Of a stretch of 35,024 bases of DNA, positions 25,773 through 33,664 are shown piece after piece (the first letter of the stretch is position 1; each line of letters begins with the position of its first letter). The DNA comes from Chitinophagales bacterium (lineage in GTDB: Bacteria > Bacteroidota > Bacteroidia > Chitinophagales > BACL12), in NCBI GenBank assembly GCA_019694895.1, contig JAIBBA010000018.1, forward strand, positions 1 to 35,024, given 5' to 3'. A model generated the notes under the pieces. The model searched no databases, was not told the origin of the DNA, and was given only the letters and a program-made list of their open reading frames with translations. A program made the translations under genes and the position numbers.

Positions 25773-26251
25773 TGTAAAACGTTTAAATTTCTTATTACAC
25801 CACATTCTTGCATACTTTTATCTACATAGGGGTTTATGACTGAACTATCATAATCTATCCAATATGCCTTTTGCATGGTACAATAAAGGTAATTGTAATT
25901 TAAGTTGAATGCAGGAGATGAAGAAACAAAATTCCAAACAGCAGGAGTTAATTTAGCGAAAGCATTTCTTATCTCATTTAAATCGGAAGATGATGAAATT
26001 TTACTTGCATACTTATACATTTCAGACACATTTTCAAGAAAAGCCGTTTTTTCAGTCTCGCTTGAATCATCATAAACAAATAAGGCTGCTTTCAACAAGG
26101 CTCCTGCTTGATTAGCCTGCACGTAATTCCCTTCAGACAATGCTTCTTTAACAACCATATATCTATTGAGTATTTGTCCGGCACTGACGCCTTGAGCAAT
26201 TGAGATGCTATGTATTATCGCAATCAGAGAAAACAGGATAAAGCTTTTCAT
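25769..26251 (-). CDS. DUF3347 domain protein (periplasmic, copper-associated)
   Basis: A 160-residue exported protein, started at ATG 26251 (MKSFILFSLIAIIHSISIAQ signal peptide) rather than TTG 26275. The helical body contains ILNRYMVVKEALSEGNYVQA and the C-terminal DUF3347 signature with conserved Cys, Met and NPY: YLYCTMQKAYW, VINPYVDKSMQECGVI. DUF3347 is also found fused to CusB-type efflux adaptors, where the Cys/Met positions suggest Cu(I) binding; that function is inferred. It begins 7 nt after the HMA gene and overlaps the downstream oxidase by 4 nt, so it may supply copper to that oxidase. Confidence 0.85.
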   Translation of the reverse strand: MKSFILFSLIAIIHSISIAQGVSAGQILNRYMVVKEALSEGNYVQANQAGALLKAALFVYDDSSETEKTAFLENVSEMYKYASKISSSSDLNEIRNAFAKLTPAVWNFVSSSPAFNLNYNYLYCTMQKAYWIDYDSSVINPYVDKSMQECGVIRNLNVLQ

Positions 26252-26258
26252 ACGACAA

Positions 26259-26495
26259 TTATTTAATTTTTTCAATATTGAATCCTGCTCTTTTAACCGC
26301 AGAAATCACCTCTTCCATTCGTGCTTCGGGAGCAGTAACAGATAGAAATTTATCGGGGACCATCGTATTAACACTCCAGTGCGACAACTCGGTGAGCTTT
26401 TCTAATTCAATCTTAACACGAGCCACGCAACCCGAACAGTTAATATTAGTTTTAAATGTGTTTGTGATAACCATTTTATCAATTTGATTTTCCAT
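26259..26495 (-). CDS. HMA-domain copper chaperone (CopZ-like)
   Basis: A 78-residue cytosolic protein consisting of one heavy-metal-associated domain, beta-alpha-beta-beta-alpha-beta. The metal motif is INCSGCVARVK (Cys-x-x-Cys), and the helix end is EEVISAVKRAGFNIEKIK. Such proteins carry Cu(I) to the P-type ATPase or regulator. The Met usually preceding the motif (GMxCxxC) is replaced by Asn (NINC). It follows the ATPase gene by 74 nt and precedes the DUF3347 gene by 7 nt. An internal ATG (MVITNTFK, seven codons in) is an alternative start. Confidence 0.9.
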   Translation of the reverse strand: MENQIDKMVITNTFKTNINCSGCVARVKIELEKLTELSHWSVNTMVPDKFLSVTAPEARMEEVISAVKRAGFNIEKIK

Positions 26496-26509
26496 AATAT
26501 TTGTTTTTG

Positions 26510-26533
26510 CAAAGTTGATTCAGCAATTGCTGA
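26510..26533 (-). promoter_or_regulatory. 14-bp palindrome beside a -7-like element before the HMA gene
   Basis: TCAGCAATTGCTGA (26520-26533) is a perfect palindrome. Just downstream on the minus strand is CAACTTTG (26517-26510), one mismatch from the -7 consensus, 14 nt before the ATG at 26495. The palindrome would therefore lie in the -10 to -33 spacer, the place where MerR- and other metal-regulator operators sit. No clear -33 TTG is seen, so the HMA gene may have an inducible internal promoter. Confidence 0.4.
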
Positions 26534-26569
26534 CACCTATTATACAATTTATTATTTTAATTACATGAT

Positions 26570-28993
26570 TTACATGCCGATGTGCGACCACTTAAGTCTG
26601 AGGCTATTGCCGACAACACTAATGCTACTCAAAGCCATAGCAGCAGCTGCTAACATGGGATTTAGCTGAAATCCCGTGATTGGTATTAAAATCCCTGCAG
26701 CTATTGGTATTCCAATAATATTATATATAAATGCCCAAAAAAGATTTTGCCTTATGGCTCTGACTGTTTTGACCGACAATTTAATTGCGGCGGGAACCTT
26801 CAATAAATCAGAAGACATCAATGTAATTTTAGCGACATCAAGTGCGATATCACTTCCGGCTCCCATGGCAATGCTAACATCTGACTGAGCAAGTGCTGCG
26901 GTATCATTTATTCCATCGCCAACCATAGCAACTTTTTTACCGGCCTCCTGCAATTTTTTGATATAGGTTGCTTTTTCAGCAGGAAGCACTCCTGCCTTTA
27001 CATAGGTTATACCTACTTCATGTGCAATTGATTCCGCAGATATTTGATTGTCTCCTGAAAGCATATGCACTTCAATGCCCATTTCCTTCAACTGACTTAT
27101 AGCCATTTTGGAACTGCTTTTGATTTCATCTGATATAGCAATTAATGCATACACTTGATTTTCATCAGTAAACCAAACTATTGAACTACCTTGACTAACT
27201 AATTCATTCGCCTTTACCATCAGCGTGTCAGATATACTGACCTTATTCTCTTGAATTAATTTACTATTCCCAACAAACCAATTTTTCTCTTGATACTTTG
27301 CTATCATTCCCTTCCCGCCGACTGCAGTGCTTGTTTCCAATGCAAGAATAGAACTTTCGGGCATTGATTGAACAATTGCATTGGCAAGCGGATGTGAAGA
27401 ATATTTTTCAATTGTAAATAGTAATTGTTTGTAAATAGGATTGTCATCAAACCAAATGATTTCAGAGACCTTTGGTTCACCCCGAGTAATTGTTCCGGTT
27501 TTATCAAGAACTACAGCTGTTATGTCTCTAGCTTGTTCGAGGCTCGCGGCATCTTTAATTAAAATACCATTTGCGGCACCTCTTCCAACTCCAACCATTA
27601 TTGCTGTAGGTGTTGCAAGGCCAAGTGCACATGGACAAGCTATTACTAAAACTGTTGTCATTGCAAGCAAGCCCTGAGTAAGCCCGTTTTCGCCTCCAAG
27701 AACCCACCATAGCAAGCCTGAAAGCAGGGCTAAGAGCATAACAATTGGAACAAAAATGGCTGCAATTTTATCTACAAGCTTTTGCACGGGGGCTTTGCTT
27801 CCCTGAGCATTACGCACCATTGAAATTATTTGTGCCAGCATGGTTTCAGAACCCTTATGCGTAACTTTCACCTTCAATACCGCGGACCCATTCAATGATC
27901 CGGCAAACACCTTATCATCTTTAGATTTAAATACCGGTATTGGCTCACCGGTTAATGCGCGCTCATCAACAAATGATTCTCCTGCAGTAATAATGCCATC
28001 CAAGGGTATTTTTGCTCCTGGCTTTATTACGATAATTTCATCATGCTGTACATTGTTAATTTGTTCATTACGGACAGATCCATCTTTCTGTAAAACCTGA
28101 ACAGATGATTCCTGCAAACCAATAAGTTTTTTTATAGCAGATGCTGTCTTTCCTTTGGCTCGTTCTTCAAGCAATTTGCCTAATAAAATAAAAGCAATAA
28201 TCACTGAAGCTGTTTCAAAATAAACATGGGAATCGAGACCGCGGGAGGTCCAAAAAGCGGGATTAACTGTATTGAATACACTGAAAATATACGATATACC
28301 TGTACTGAGCGCCACCAACGTATCCATATTTGCCTTTCGGTGGATAGCCTGCTTCCATGCATTCACAAAAAAACTACGACCAAACCATAATACTACAGGC
28401 GTGCTTAGCAACCACATCAAATAGTTAGCCCGAGGCATATCCATAAACACCATGCTGATTAGTATCAGAGGAATGGATAGCACTACTGCGCCGGCGGTGC
28501 GGTTAAAAAGACGGAGGTAGTTCTTTTGCTGTATTTGTTCCAGAGTATCTTCAACATTAGCATCAACAATCAACAAATCATATCCTATAGATTGAACCGC
28601 CGCCCGGATTTGCTGTGGATTTATAATAGTAGGTATATACTCAACCAATAGTGAAGCATCAGCAAAATTTACAACTGACTTTATTACCCCCGGCTGAGCT
28701 TTAACAATAGATTCCACGCTTATTGCACAAGATGCGCATGTCATTTGTAATACCGGAATACTTTGCGTTATGGTTACTACATCATAACCAATTCCGCGGA
28801 TGCGCTCTACGCCGGCTTTTATCACATCCGGTGCATTTGTTGTTTTGATCAGCGCCCTTTTATTGTTAAGTTCAATCTGAACCTGATCAATGCCGGGTAA
28901 TTTGACAAGTTCGCGATCAATCAGCAGTGCACAATGTTCACTTTCCATGCCTTCAATAGGCAAAATGATCGGCTCTTCAATTTCGTTTGCCAT
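26570..28993 (-). CDS. copA: Cu(I)-exporting P1B-type ATPase
   Basis: An 807-residue inner-membrane pump that exports Cu(I) from the cytosol using ATP. Two N-terminal HMA domains: the first is degenerate (GMESEHC, Ser18 in place of the first Cys, His20-Cys21), the second canonical (MTCASC, Cys86/Cys89). Eight membrane helices are expected; the metal-site CPC (Cys453-Pro-Cys455), phosphorylation motif DKTGT (Asp497), GDGINDTAAL hinge, and the Cu(I)-type signatures IYNIIGIP and MALSSISVVGNSLRLK at the C-terminus are all present. The last assigns it to the P1B-1 copper group. It sits between the HMA-AraC regulator and the chaperone in the copper cluster. It is intact and of normal length. Confidence 0.95.
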   Translation of the reverse strand: MANEIEEPIILPIEGMESEHCALLIDRELVKLPGIDQVQIELNNKRALIKTTNAPDVIKAGVERIRGIGYDVVTITQSIPVLQMTCASCAISVESIVKAQPGVIKSVVNFADASLLVEYIPTIINPQQIRAAVQSIGYDLLIVDANVEDTLEQIQQKNYLRLFNRTAGAVVLSIPLILISMVFMDMPRANYLMWLLSTPVVLWFGRSFFVNAWKQAIHRKANMDTLVALSTGISYIFSVFNTVNPAFWTSRGLDSHVYFETASVIIAFILLGKLLEERAKGKTASAIKKLIGLQESSVQVLQKDGSVRNEQINNVQHDEIIVIKPGAKIPLDGIITAGESFVDERALTGEPIPVFKSKDDKVFAGSLNGSAVLKVKVTHKGSETMLAQIISMVRNAQGSKAPVQKLVDKIAAIFVPIVMLLALLSGLLWWVLGGENGLTQGLLAMTTVLVIACPCALGLATPTAIMVGVGRGAANGILIKDAASLEQARDITAVVLDKTGTITRGEPKVSEIIWFDDNPIYKQLLFTIEKYSSHPLANAIVQSMPESSILALETSTAVGGKGMIAKYQEKNWFVGNSKLIQENKVSISDTLMVKANELVSQGSSIVWFTDENQVYALIAISDEIKSSSKMAISQLKEMGIEVHMLSGDNQISAESIAHEVGITYVKAGVLPAEKATYIKKLQEAGKKVAMVGDGINDTAALAQSDVSIAMGAGSDIALDVAKITLMSSDLLKVPAAIKLSVKTVRAIRQNLFWAFIYNIIGIPIAAGILIPITGFQLNPMLAAAAMALSSISVVGNSLRLKWSHIGM

Positions 28994-28995
28994 AG

Positions 28996-29040
28996 TTGTA
29001 TCGATTTAGGATACAAAGCTGAGGCGAATTCCGGGTCCAA
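28996..29040 (-). promoter_or_regulatory. Candidate promoter and operator upstream of copA
   Basis: On the minus strand, TTG (29040-29038), 16 nt and CAGCTTTG (29021-29014) are a weak match to the promoter consensus (one mismatch, spacer one short). Overlapping and downstream of the -7 box is a perfect 7-bp inverted repeat, TTGTATC (28996-29002) and GATACAA (29010-29016), with a 7-nt spacer, ending 2 nt before the ATG. It could be a repressor site or a short 5' hairpin over the ribosome binding region. Confidence 0.4.
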
Positions 29041-29073
29041 GTGTTACACTATTTCTATAATGAATTACATCAT

Positions 29074-29634
29074 TTACACTTCATCGATATTTGTTCTTCT
29101 GGGCCCGTTTATAGCTTTAAACTCACTTGGTGTAAGTCCAGTAACTTTCTTGAATTGACTACTTAAATGTGCAACAGATGAGTAATGCATTCGGAAGGAT
29201 ATCTCGCTTAATGAAAGCTCATCATAAATAATCAATTCTTTTACCCGTTCAATCTTTTGTGCAATAAAATACTTTTCAATGGTAGTTCCTTCAACTGATG
29301 AAAATAAATTACTGATATAATTATATTCATGATGAAGTTCATTACTCAGCAAATCTGACAAGTTAGTAGTTAAGTCTCCATCTTTATTATGCACTATATC
29401 TACCACCAAAGTTTTTACTCTATCGATTATTTTTGAGCGTTTGTCATCTATCAATTCAAATCCGAACTGCTTCAATCGATTGTTTATTTTATCCTTTCCT
29501 TCCGAATCAACATCACCCGATATCTCCACCTCCCCCAATTCAACAACAACAGGTTTATACCCCAACTCAGTCAATACTCCGGAAACCACCATTTTACATC
29601 TGGCACAAACCATATTCCGAATATATATTTTCAT
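29074..29634 (-). CDS. AraC-family regulator with N-terminal HMA-like metal-sensing domain
   Basis: A 186-residue cytosolic transcription factor. Residues 1-65 look like an HMA ferredoxin-type fold with a metal motif MVCARC (Cys10-x-x-Cys13) and FGFELIDD at the end. Residues 66-90 form a helical linker. Residues 95-176 are the AraC DNA-binding domain: IEKYFIAQKIERVKELIIYD, then SLSEISFRMHYSSVAHLSSQFKK split over the two helix-turn-helix units, and TGLTPSEFK. A direct fusion of a metal-binding domain to AraC is unusual compared with CueR or CsoR, but similar short proteins occur in Bacteroidota copper loci. It sits between the T9SS oxidase (34 nt before) and copA (80 nt after), making it the likely copper-responsive activator of the cluster (inference). 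Confidence 0.88.
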   Translation of the reverse strand: MKIYIRNMVCARCKMVVSGVLTELGYKPVVVELGEVEISGDVDSEGKDKINNRLKQFGFELIDDKRSKIIDRVKTLVVDIVHNKDGDLTTNLSDLLSNELHHEYNYISNLFSSVEGTTIEKYFIAQKIERVKELIIYDELSLSEISFRMHYSSVAHLSSQFKKVTGLTPSEFKAINGPRRTNIDEV

Positions 29635-29668
29635 TATGGCGTCGTTTATAATAATCTAATTTATTATA

Positions 29669-31381
29669 TCATTGCACTATAAAAGTAGTGGCATTATCAT
29701 TTTTACCATTAATCAATTTAATGATGAACACTCCCGAAGGCAGACCATCGATAGTATAGGCATTAACAGCCTGCTGATGAAAATCATCTAAATAGACAAT
29801 TTCACCCATAGAATTATAAATTTCCATCCTTTCAAATTCACCTTCTGTAACTATTGAAAACGTTGAGTTTGATGCAACTGGATTAGGATAAATCAATGGT
29901 GGCACGATATGGTCATTAATGACTTCATCCTGTGCTACAACCGTAAAACTTCCCATCATTCCGTCGTCCTCATGGTGCAACATGTGACAGTGATACATAT
30001 ATGGCACTTGATCATCGGCAAAATCGCTGAAGGTTTTAATTACTTCAGCATATTGTCCGGCGGGTATATAAACAACATCCTGCATACCCCGGTCAACAGG
30101 GTCTGGCTCAGCGCCATTAATATTATCAATAATAAACTGACCTTCATGAATATGAAAGGGATGTGCTATTCCGGTATTATTATTAATGCGCCATTTTTCA
30201 ATAGTATTGATAGGAACTATTTCATTTACAATATCCATATTAAATGATGCTCCATTTATTACAAAAGGCCCCATCACCATGTTATCCATCCCCATTGATT
30301 CAGGTTCTAAATTAAAAACTCGGGTTGCCGTATAAGCAGGCGTTGTAATCGGCGGAGTCAATGACGATGGAATTTCAGTGACCGGATCTGCAGTTTGATC
30401 AATGACCTGAATTTTAAGTAGTGAAAAATCTGAACCATTCAACGGATTCGCATCATAACCGGTAATAGTTCCCATACCCATACCGGAGGGGTTTGCAGCG
30501 CCGTACATGCCTGATGGAAGCGTAGAACCAAACGACATCATTGTCAAAACTTCAGATTCCATTCCACTGAGGTCAACCAATATTTCATAGCGCTCGCCGG
30601 GAGCAAGAATTAATCTATTTAGAGCCACAGGTTCCGATAATAATCCACCATCGCCGGCAATTACATAAAATAACTGGTTATTGTCAAACCCAATATGAAA
30701 GGTGCGCATGCTGGATCCATTCAATAATCGCAATCGCACTACCTGAGCAGGGAGGTCTGCCACGGCGTCAACAGTTGCATTTACCATTGGCAGCGTATCC
30801 ATTTCTGTTGCAATGGCTATTTGGTGTAATACATCAAATGCTTTCGTTTGTATTGCAAGCGGAATGTCGTCAACACCATAGGTTCGTGGTAGCGTCAATG
30901 CATTCTCGACTTCATCCTTAATAATAAAAAATCCCGCCAATCCCCGTGCCACCTGCAAATCAGTTTTACCATCACCATGAGGGTGATACCACAATGTTGA
31001 AGCATCATTCATTACCGTAAATGACGGGCTCCAGGTATCTCCCTGATCAATGACCTGATGTGGTCCACCATCGGCTGATGCCGGCAAATGAAAACCATGC
31101 CAGTGCATTGTAGTTGAATTTCCGGTTCCGGTGAGCGAATTTGTCACATTTAATGTTACCACATCGCCTTTATCTGCAAATAACGTTGGACCTAATATAT
31201 TACCATTAATGCCATAAGTGGGTGTGGTAATGCCAGGAATAAACTCAACTACACCGTTTTGCACATTGAGATCGTACACCGGACCATATAATGCAGGTGG
31301 AATTTGCAATGCATTTTGCCCTGTTAGCGCTGATAATTTAATCATCACTAAACTGCAGACACAAATCAATTTAATTTTCAT
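29669..31381 (-). CDS. T9SS-sorted multicopper oxidase
   Basis: A 570-residue secreted oxidase. Signal peptide 1-21 (KIKLICVCSLVMIKLSALTG). Three cupredoxin domains carry the copper ligands: MHWHG (His93, His95), WYHPHGDG (His133, His135), AHPFHIHEGQF, and YHCHMLHHEDDGMM (His464, Cys465, His466, His469/470, Met475). The closest groups are bilirubin-oxidase/CotA/CueO-like. Residues 495-570 form a T9SS type A sorting domain (IYPNP, then LPSGVFIIKLINGK), so the enzyme is delivered to the cell surface or released, unlike the usual periplasmic CueO. There is no CueO-type Met-rich insert. It is followed 34 nt later by the HMA-AraC regulator gene and preceded by the thioredoxin-like gene 10 nt upstream, so it is part of the same operon. 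Confidence 0.93.
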   Translation of the reverse strand: MKIKLICVCSLVMIKLSALTGQNALQIPPALYGPVYDLNVQNGVVEFIPGITTPTYGINGNILGPTLFADKGDVVTLNVTNSLTGTGNSTTMHWHGFHLPASADGGPHQVIDQGDTWSPSFTVMNDASTLWYHPHGDGKTDLQVARGLAGFFIIKDEVENALTLPRTYGVDDIPLAIQTKAFDVLHQIAIATEMDTLPMVNATVDAVADLPAQVVRLRLLNGSSMRTFHIGFDNNQLFYVIAGDGGLLSEPVALNRLILAPGERYEILVDLSGMESEVLTMMSFGSTLPSGMYGAANPSGMGMGTITGYDANPLNGSDFSLLKIQVIDQTADPVTEIPSSLTPPITTPAYTATRVFNLEPESMGMDNMVMGPFVINGASFNMDIVNEIVPINTIEKWRINNNTGIAHPFHIHEGQFIIDNINGAEPDPVDRGMQDVVYIPAGQYAEVIKTFSDFADDQVPYMYHCHMLHHEDDGMMGSFTVVAQDEVINDHIVPPLIYPNPVASNSTFSIVTEGEFERMEIYNSMGEIVYLDDFHQQAVNAYTIDGLPSGVFIIKLINGKNDNATTFIVQ

Positions 31382-31391
31382 GCTATTCCGT

Positions 31392-32174
31392 TTAATGACT
31401 GATCATAATCGATTTACTGACATGCATATTTGCTCCTGTAATATTTAGCATATACAAACCGGAGGAAATTTCAGCAATATCCAATGTAGCATTTAGTTTT
31501 CCGTCACTCACGCCCATTTGATTTAACATTACAGCTCCATTGATATCAACCAGCGTCAAAACATACTCTCCAATTGGCATTTCAGCAGCGCTGACAGAAA
31601 TCAAGGCGTAGGCAGGATTTGGACGCACTATCAAATCTTTTAATTCATCAAGTACAGGTTCAATTGCCGTTTCAACTCCAAATAATCGTAAAATAGAATC
31701 TTTCATTATGGTGGTGTCGCTTGTCAGGTAGCTTAAGGTACTAAACATCACCCTGTGATCGGTGCCGCCAAGCAAAACAACTGTTGGCATGCCGAAGCCC
31801 CCATAATAAGCCACCTGATATTCGCCACTATCCATAGGTGTGAAAAATGGCACATGGCTGTCATCTACCCATGAAACGACTGAAGGACAATCATAAATGT
31901 CAAGGAAGGGAAACACATAACCTTTTATCATGTCAGGAAAATCATTCATCACATTATTAGCCATTTCCTGTATTTCAGAAGCGGGTGGCGGGCACGCTCC
32001 GCAATCAGGCATATAAAAAAGCAGAATTGCTGCTTTACCTGCATCCAGATCACTGTAAAGGTCAACTGCATTGCCATTGCAGTCTTCTCCGGTAAATTGA
32101 AAAGCTGTTTGAGCAATACCATTGAAATGCATGGCGAACATCAACATTATACAAAAAGCGAGACTCTTTTTCAT
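31392..32174 (-). CDS. Secreted thioredoxin-like protein with T9SS type A domain
   Basis: A 260-residue exported protein. Signal peptide 1-21 (KKSLAFCIMLMFAMHFNGIA). Residues 25-170 look like a thioredoxin-fold domain: the strand AAILLFYMPDCGACPPP contains a Cys58-Gly-Ala-Cys61 redox pair followed by the usual helix, and GMPTVVLLG is the cis-Pro loop. Residues 185-260 are a type A sorting domain (VRPNPAYALISV, ISSGLYMLNI). It is predicted to act at the cell surface beside the multicopper oxidase, possibly in thiol chemistry or metal handling. The extra Cys at 32 and at 94 (CPSVVSWV) are unexplained. Substrate unknown. Confidence 0.82.
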   Translation of the reverse strand: MKKSLAFCIMLMFAMHFNGIAQTAFQFTGEDCNGNAVDLYSDLDAGKAAILLFYMPDCGACPPPASEIQEMANNVMNDFPDMIKGYVFPFLDIYDCPSVVSWVDDSHVPFFTPMDSGEYQVAYYGGFGMPTVVLLGGTDHRVMFSTLSYLTSDTTIMKDSILRLFGVETAIEPVLDELKDLIVRPNPAYALISVSAAEMPIGEYVLTLVDINGAVMLNQMGVSDGKLNATLDIAEISSGLYMLNITGANMHVSKSIMISH

Positions 32175-32188
32175 AAAAAATCAATTAA

Positions 32189-33058
32189 TTAATTTACTAA
32201 GAATTTAATATTTTCAGATAGAATATGTGCAACATAAATTCCGGGAGTTAAGCCTGAACAATCAAGCATTATCTTATTATTACCTTGTAATGAAGTGCTC
32301 ACATGGCAAATATTTCCAATGGCATCAACAACTACAATGTCATCAAAGTCCAGATCCGACGCATCGGAGATATACAACACATCATGCGCCGGATTTGGGA
32401 AAATTTGCAGTGTTGAATTGTGATTAATTACCCCTGTTGATACAACAGTTCCCTCGAATTGAAGGTTGTCGATATATAAAAAGTCATTTTGCGACGGTGA
32501 ATTTCCACTGGCACGCAAGGTGATGATACAAGAATCAGGAAAATTATCATCAGCATAATCAAGTGGTATTGAAAATGAAGCCCAACTCATAGCCATGCCG
32601 GTCAATTGTTTGTGTGCAGAAGCCACTGTAACTCGTTCGCCTGAGGTTAAGTCCCAACGAGTAAGAACGACGTCAATATATCCCTGGCTTCCACCATAAA
32701 TCATATGCTGCCATTTCCCGGTAAGGCTTTCAGGTCTGTCAGTAAATGCAAATCCTGAAATGGGCGCATAAGTAATTGTATCAATAACACCGCTAACGGC
32801 AACGCCCGGCATAACGCCCATTCCGGGAATATTTTTACTGGTGAGTTTTAAAAAACTGCTACCCGGTGAGCCGGGTGTTCCTTGTTCACAAGTGAACATT
32901 GCAGCAGTTTCAGTTAATGCATTCAGACAATCCCATTGTACAGGCATGGAATAGCTATCAATAGTTGTCCAATCTTCAAATGAGTAGTTGGGTATTTGTG
33001 CCGATGACACAATAGCTAAAGAGGAGAAAATTACGGTGATAAAATTTTTGAATTGCAT
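32189..33058 (-). CDS. Secreted jelly-roll-like (PCMD-type) protein with T9SS type A domain
   Basis: A 289-residue exported protein. Signal peptide 1-20 (FKNFITVIFSSLAIVSSAQ). The mature part opens with IPNYSFEDWTTID, a hallmark of the carbohydrate-metabolism/jelly-roll (PCMD-type) domains of Bacteroidota, and continues through beta strands with SWASFSIPLDYAD, CIITLRASGNSP and FLYIDNLQFEG. Residues 215-289 are a type A sorting domain (IFPNPAHDVLYISD, LTPGIYVAHIL). It is the second gene of the copper cluster, 14 nt before the thioredoxin-like gene. No copper motif is evident, so its role there is unknown; surface binding is an inference from the fold. Confidence 0.8.
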   Translation of the reverse strand: MQFKNFITVIFSSLAIVSSAQIPNYSFEDWTTIDSYSMPVQWDCLNALTETAAMFTCEQGTPGSPGSSFLKLTSKNIPGMGVMPGVAVSGVIDTITYAPISGFAFTDRPESLTGKWQHMIYGGSQGYIDVVLTRWDLTSGERVTVASAHKQLTGMAMSWASFSIPLDYADDNFPDSCIITLRASGNSPSQNDFLYIDNLQFEGTVVSTGVINHNSTLQIFPNPAHDVLYISDASDLDFDDIVVVDAIGNICHVSTSLQGNNKIMLDCSGLTPGIYVAHILSENIKFLVN

Positions 33059-33124
33059 AATAAGTAGTTTACAGATGAAAAAATAAATACCCCTTCTTAT
33101 GAAAAGGAATTACTCATCTGAAAA
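33059..33124 (-). other. Intergenic inverted repeat inside the copper operon
   Basis: CAGATGA (33072-33078) and TCATCTG (33114-33120) are perfect complements 35 nt apart, enclosing a smaller CCTT/AAGG stem around 33092-33107. They lie in the 66-nt gap between the Cys-rich protein and the jelly-roll gene, where no promoter is visible. The structure could attenuate or process the message. Confidence 0.35.
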
Positions 33125-33517
33125 TCAAATTTGAAAACTACTTACTTTTATTCTTGTAAAAGCTCCGCTGAACGGCGGACCTGTATTTGTTATTTCTACT
33201 AAGCGTGAAATATCCGCCTGAGGTAAGGGTACTATTTCAGATACCTCCAATTGAATGTTGATATCAGGATGAATGATTACCTGATGGTCAACAAAAAACT
33301 GGCCGGTAATATTATAAAATACAATATGTTTAGTTTGGCAATTGCCCTCATCCGTAGGTTGGTCAGGTGAAGCTTTAGCACAGCAATCTGCCATTTCATC
33401 GTCATGTGATGGACTGATTGCGGCTGTTATCTGGCAATATCCGGAACACACGTAGCTGTAGGCAAAAAATGCCAAGACCAAGAAAATCGGCAGTCTAAGA
33501 TGTTTCCCGGTTACCAT
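33125..33517 (-). CDS. Small Cys-rich exported protein (HYC_CC_PP-like)
   Basis: A 130-residue protein with one N-terminal hydrophobic segment (LPIFLVLAFFAYSYVCSG). It carries Cys24, Cys28 (CSGYC), a Cys pair 45-46 in DEMADCCAK, Cys60 and His64, then a late PP motif (TNTGPPFSG, Pro114-115). The pattern YC...CC...PP resembles the HYC_CC_PP family named in Bacteroidota, often near metal transport genes. I recall that family from annotation practice and cannot confirm membership here. The Cys and His residues suggest metal binding in the periplasm or membrane. It is the first gene of the copper cluster, behind a consensus promoter 9 nt upstream of its ATG. Confidence 0.75.
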   Translation of the reverse strand: MVTGKHLRLPIFLVLAFFAYSYVCSGYCQITAAISPSHDDEMADCCAKASPDQPTDEGNCQTKHIVFYNITGQFFVDHQVIIHPDINIQLEVSEIVPLPQADISRLVEITNTGPPFSGAFTRIKVSSFQI

Positions 33518-33526
33518 AAGCTATGT

Positions 33527-33558
33527 CAAAATTAGCGAATTGAAAGTTTGCTACCAAA
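33527..33558 (-). promoter_or_regulatory. Consensus promoter of the copper cluster
   Basis: On the minus strand, TTTG (33558-33555), 20 nt and TAATTTTG (33534-33527) match the Bacteroidota -33/-7 consensus perfectly. The ATG at 33517 is 9 nt downstream, so the leader would be only a few bases. It is placed to drive the small Cys-rich gene and, through the closely spaced genes after it, probably much of the cluster down to 23565. Confidence 0.7.
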
Positions 33559-33664
33559 TACAATTTCCCCCGGCCAACAAATATTGACTTTTGGAGCCAT
33601 CCTATGGTAAATAACGAGAAATACAACTGTATGCAAGCCAAAAACGATCAGTATCTCTAGGTTG

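Noticed and set aside
23565..33517. Reading the copper cluster as a defence island or prophage
   Set aside because: No integrase, transposase, phage structural gene or repeats flank it, and every member fits metal handling or secretion.
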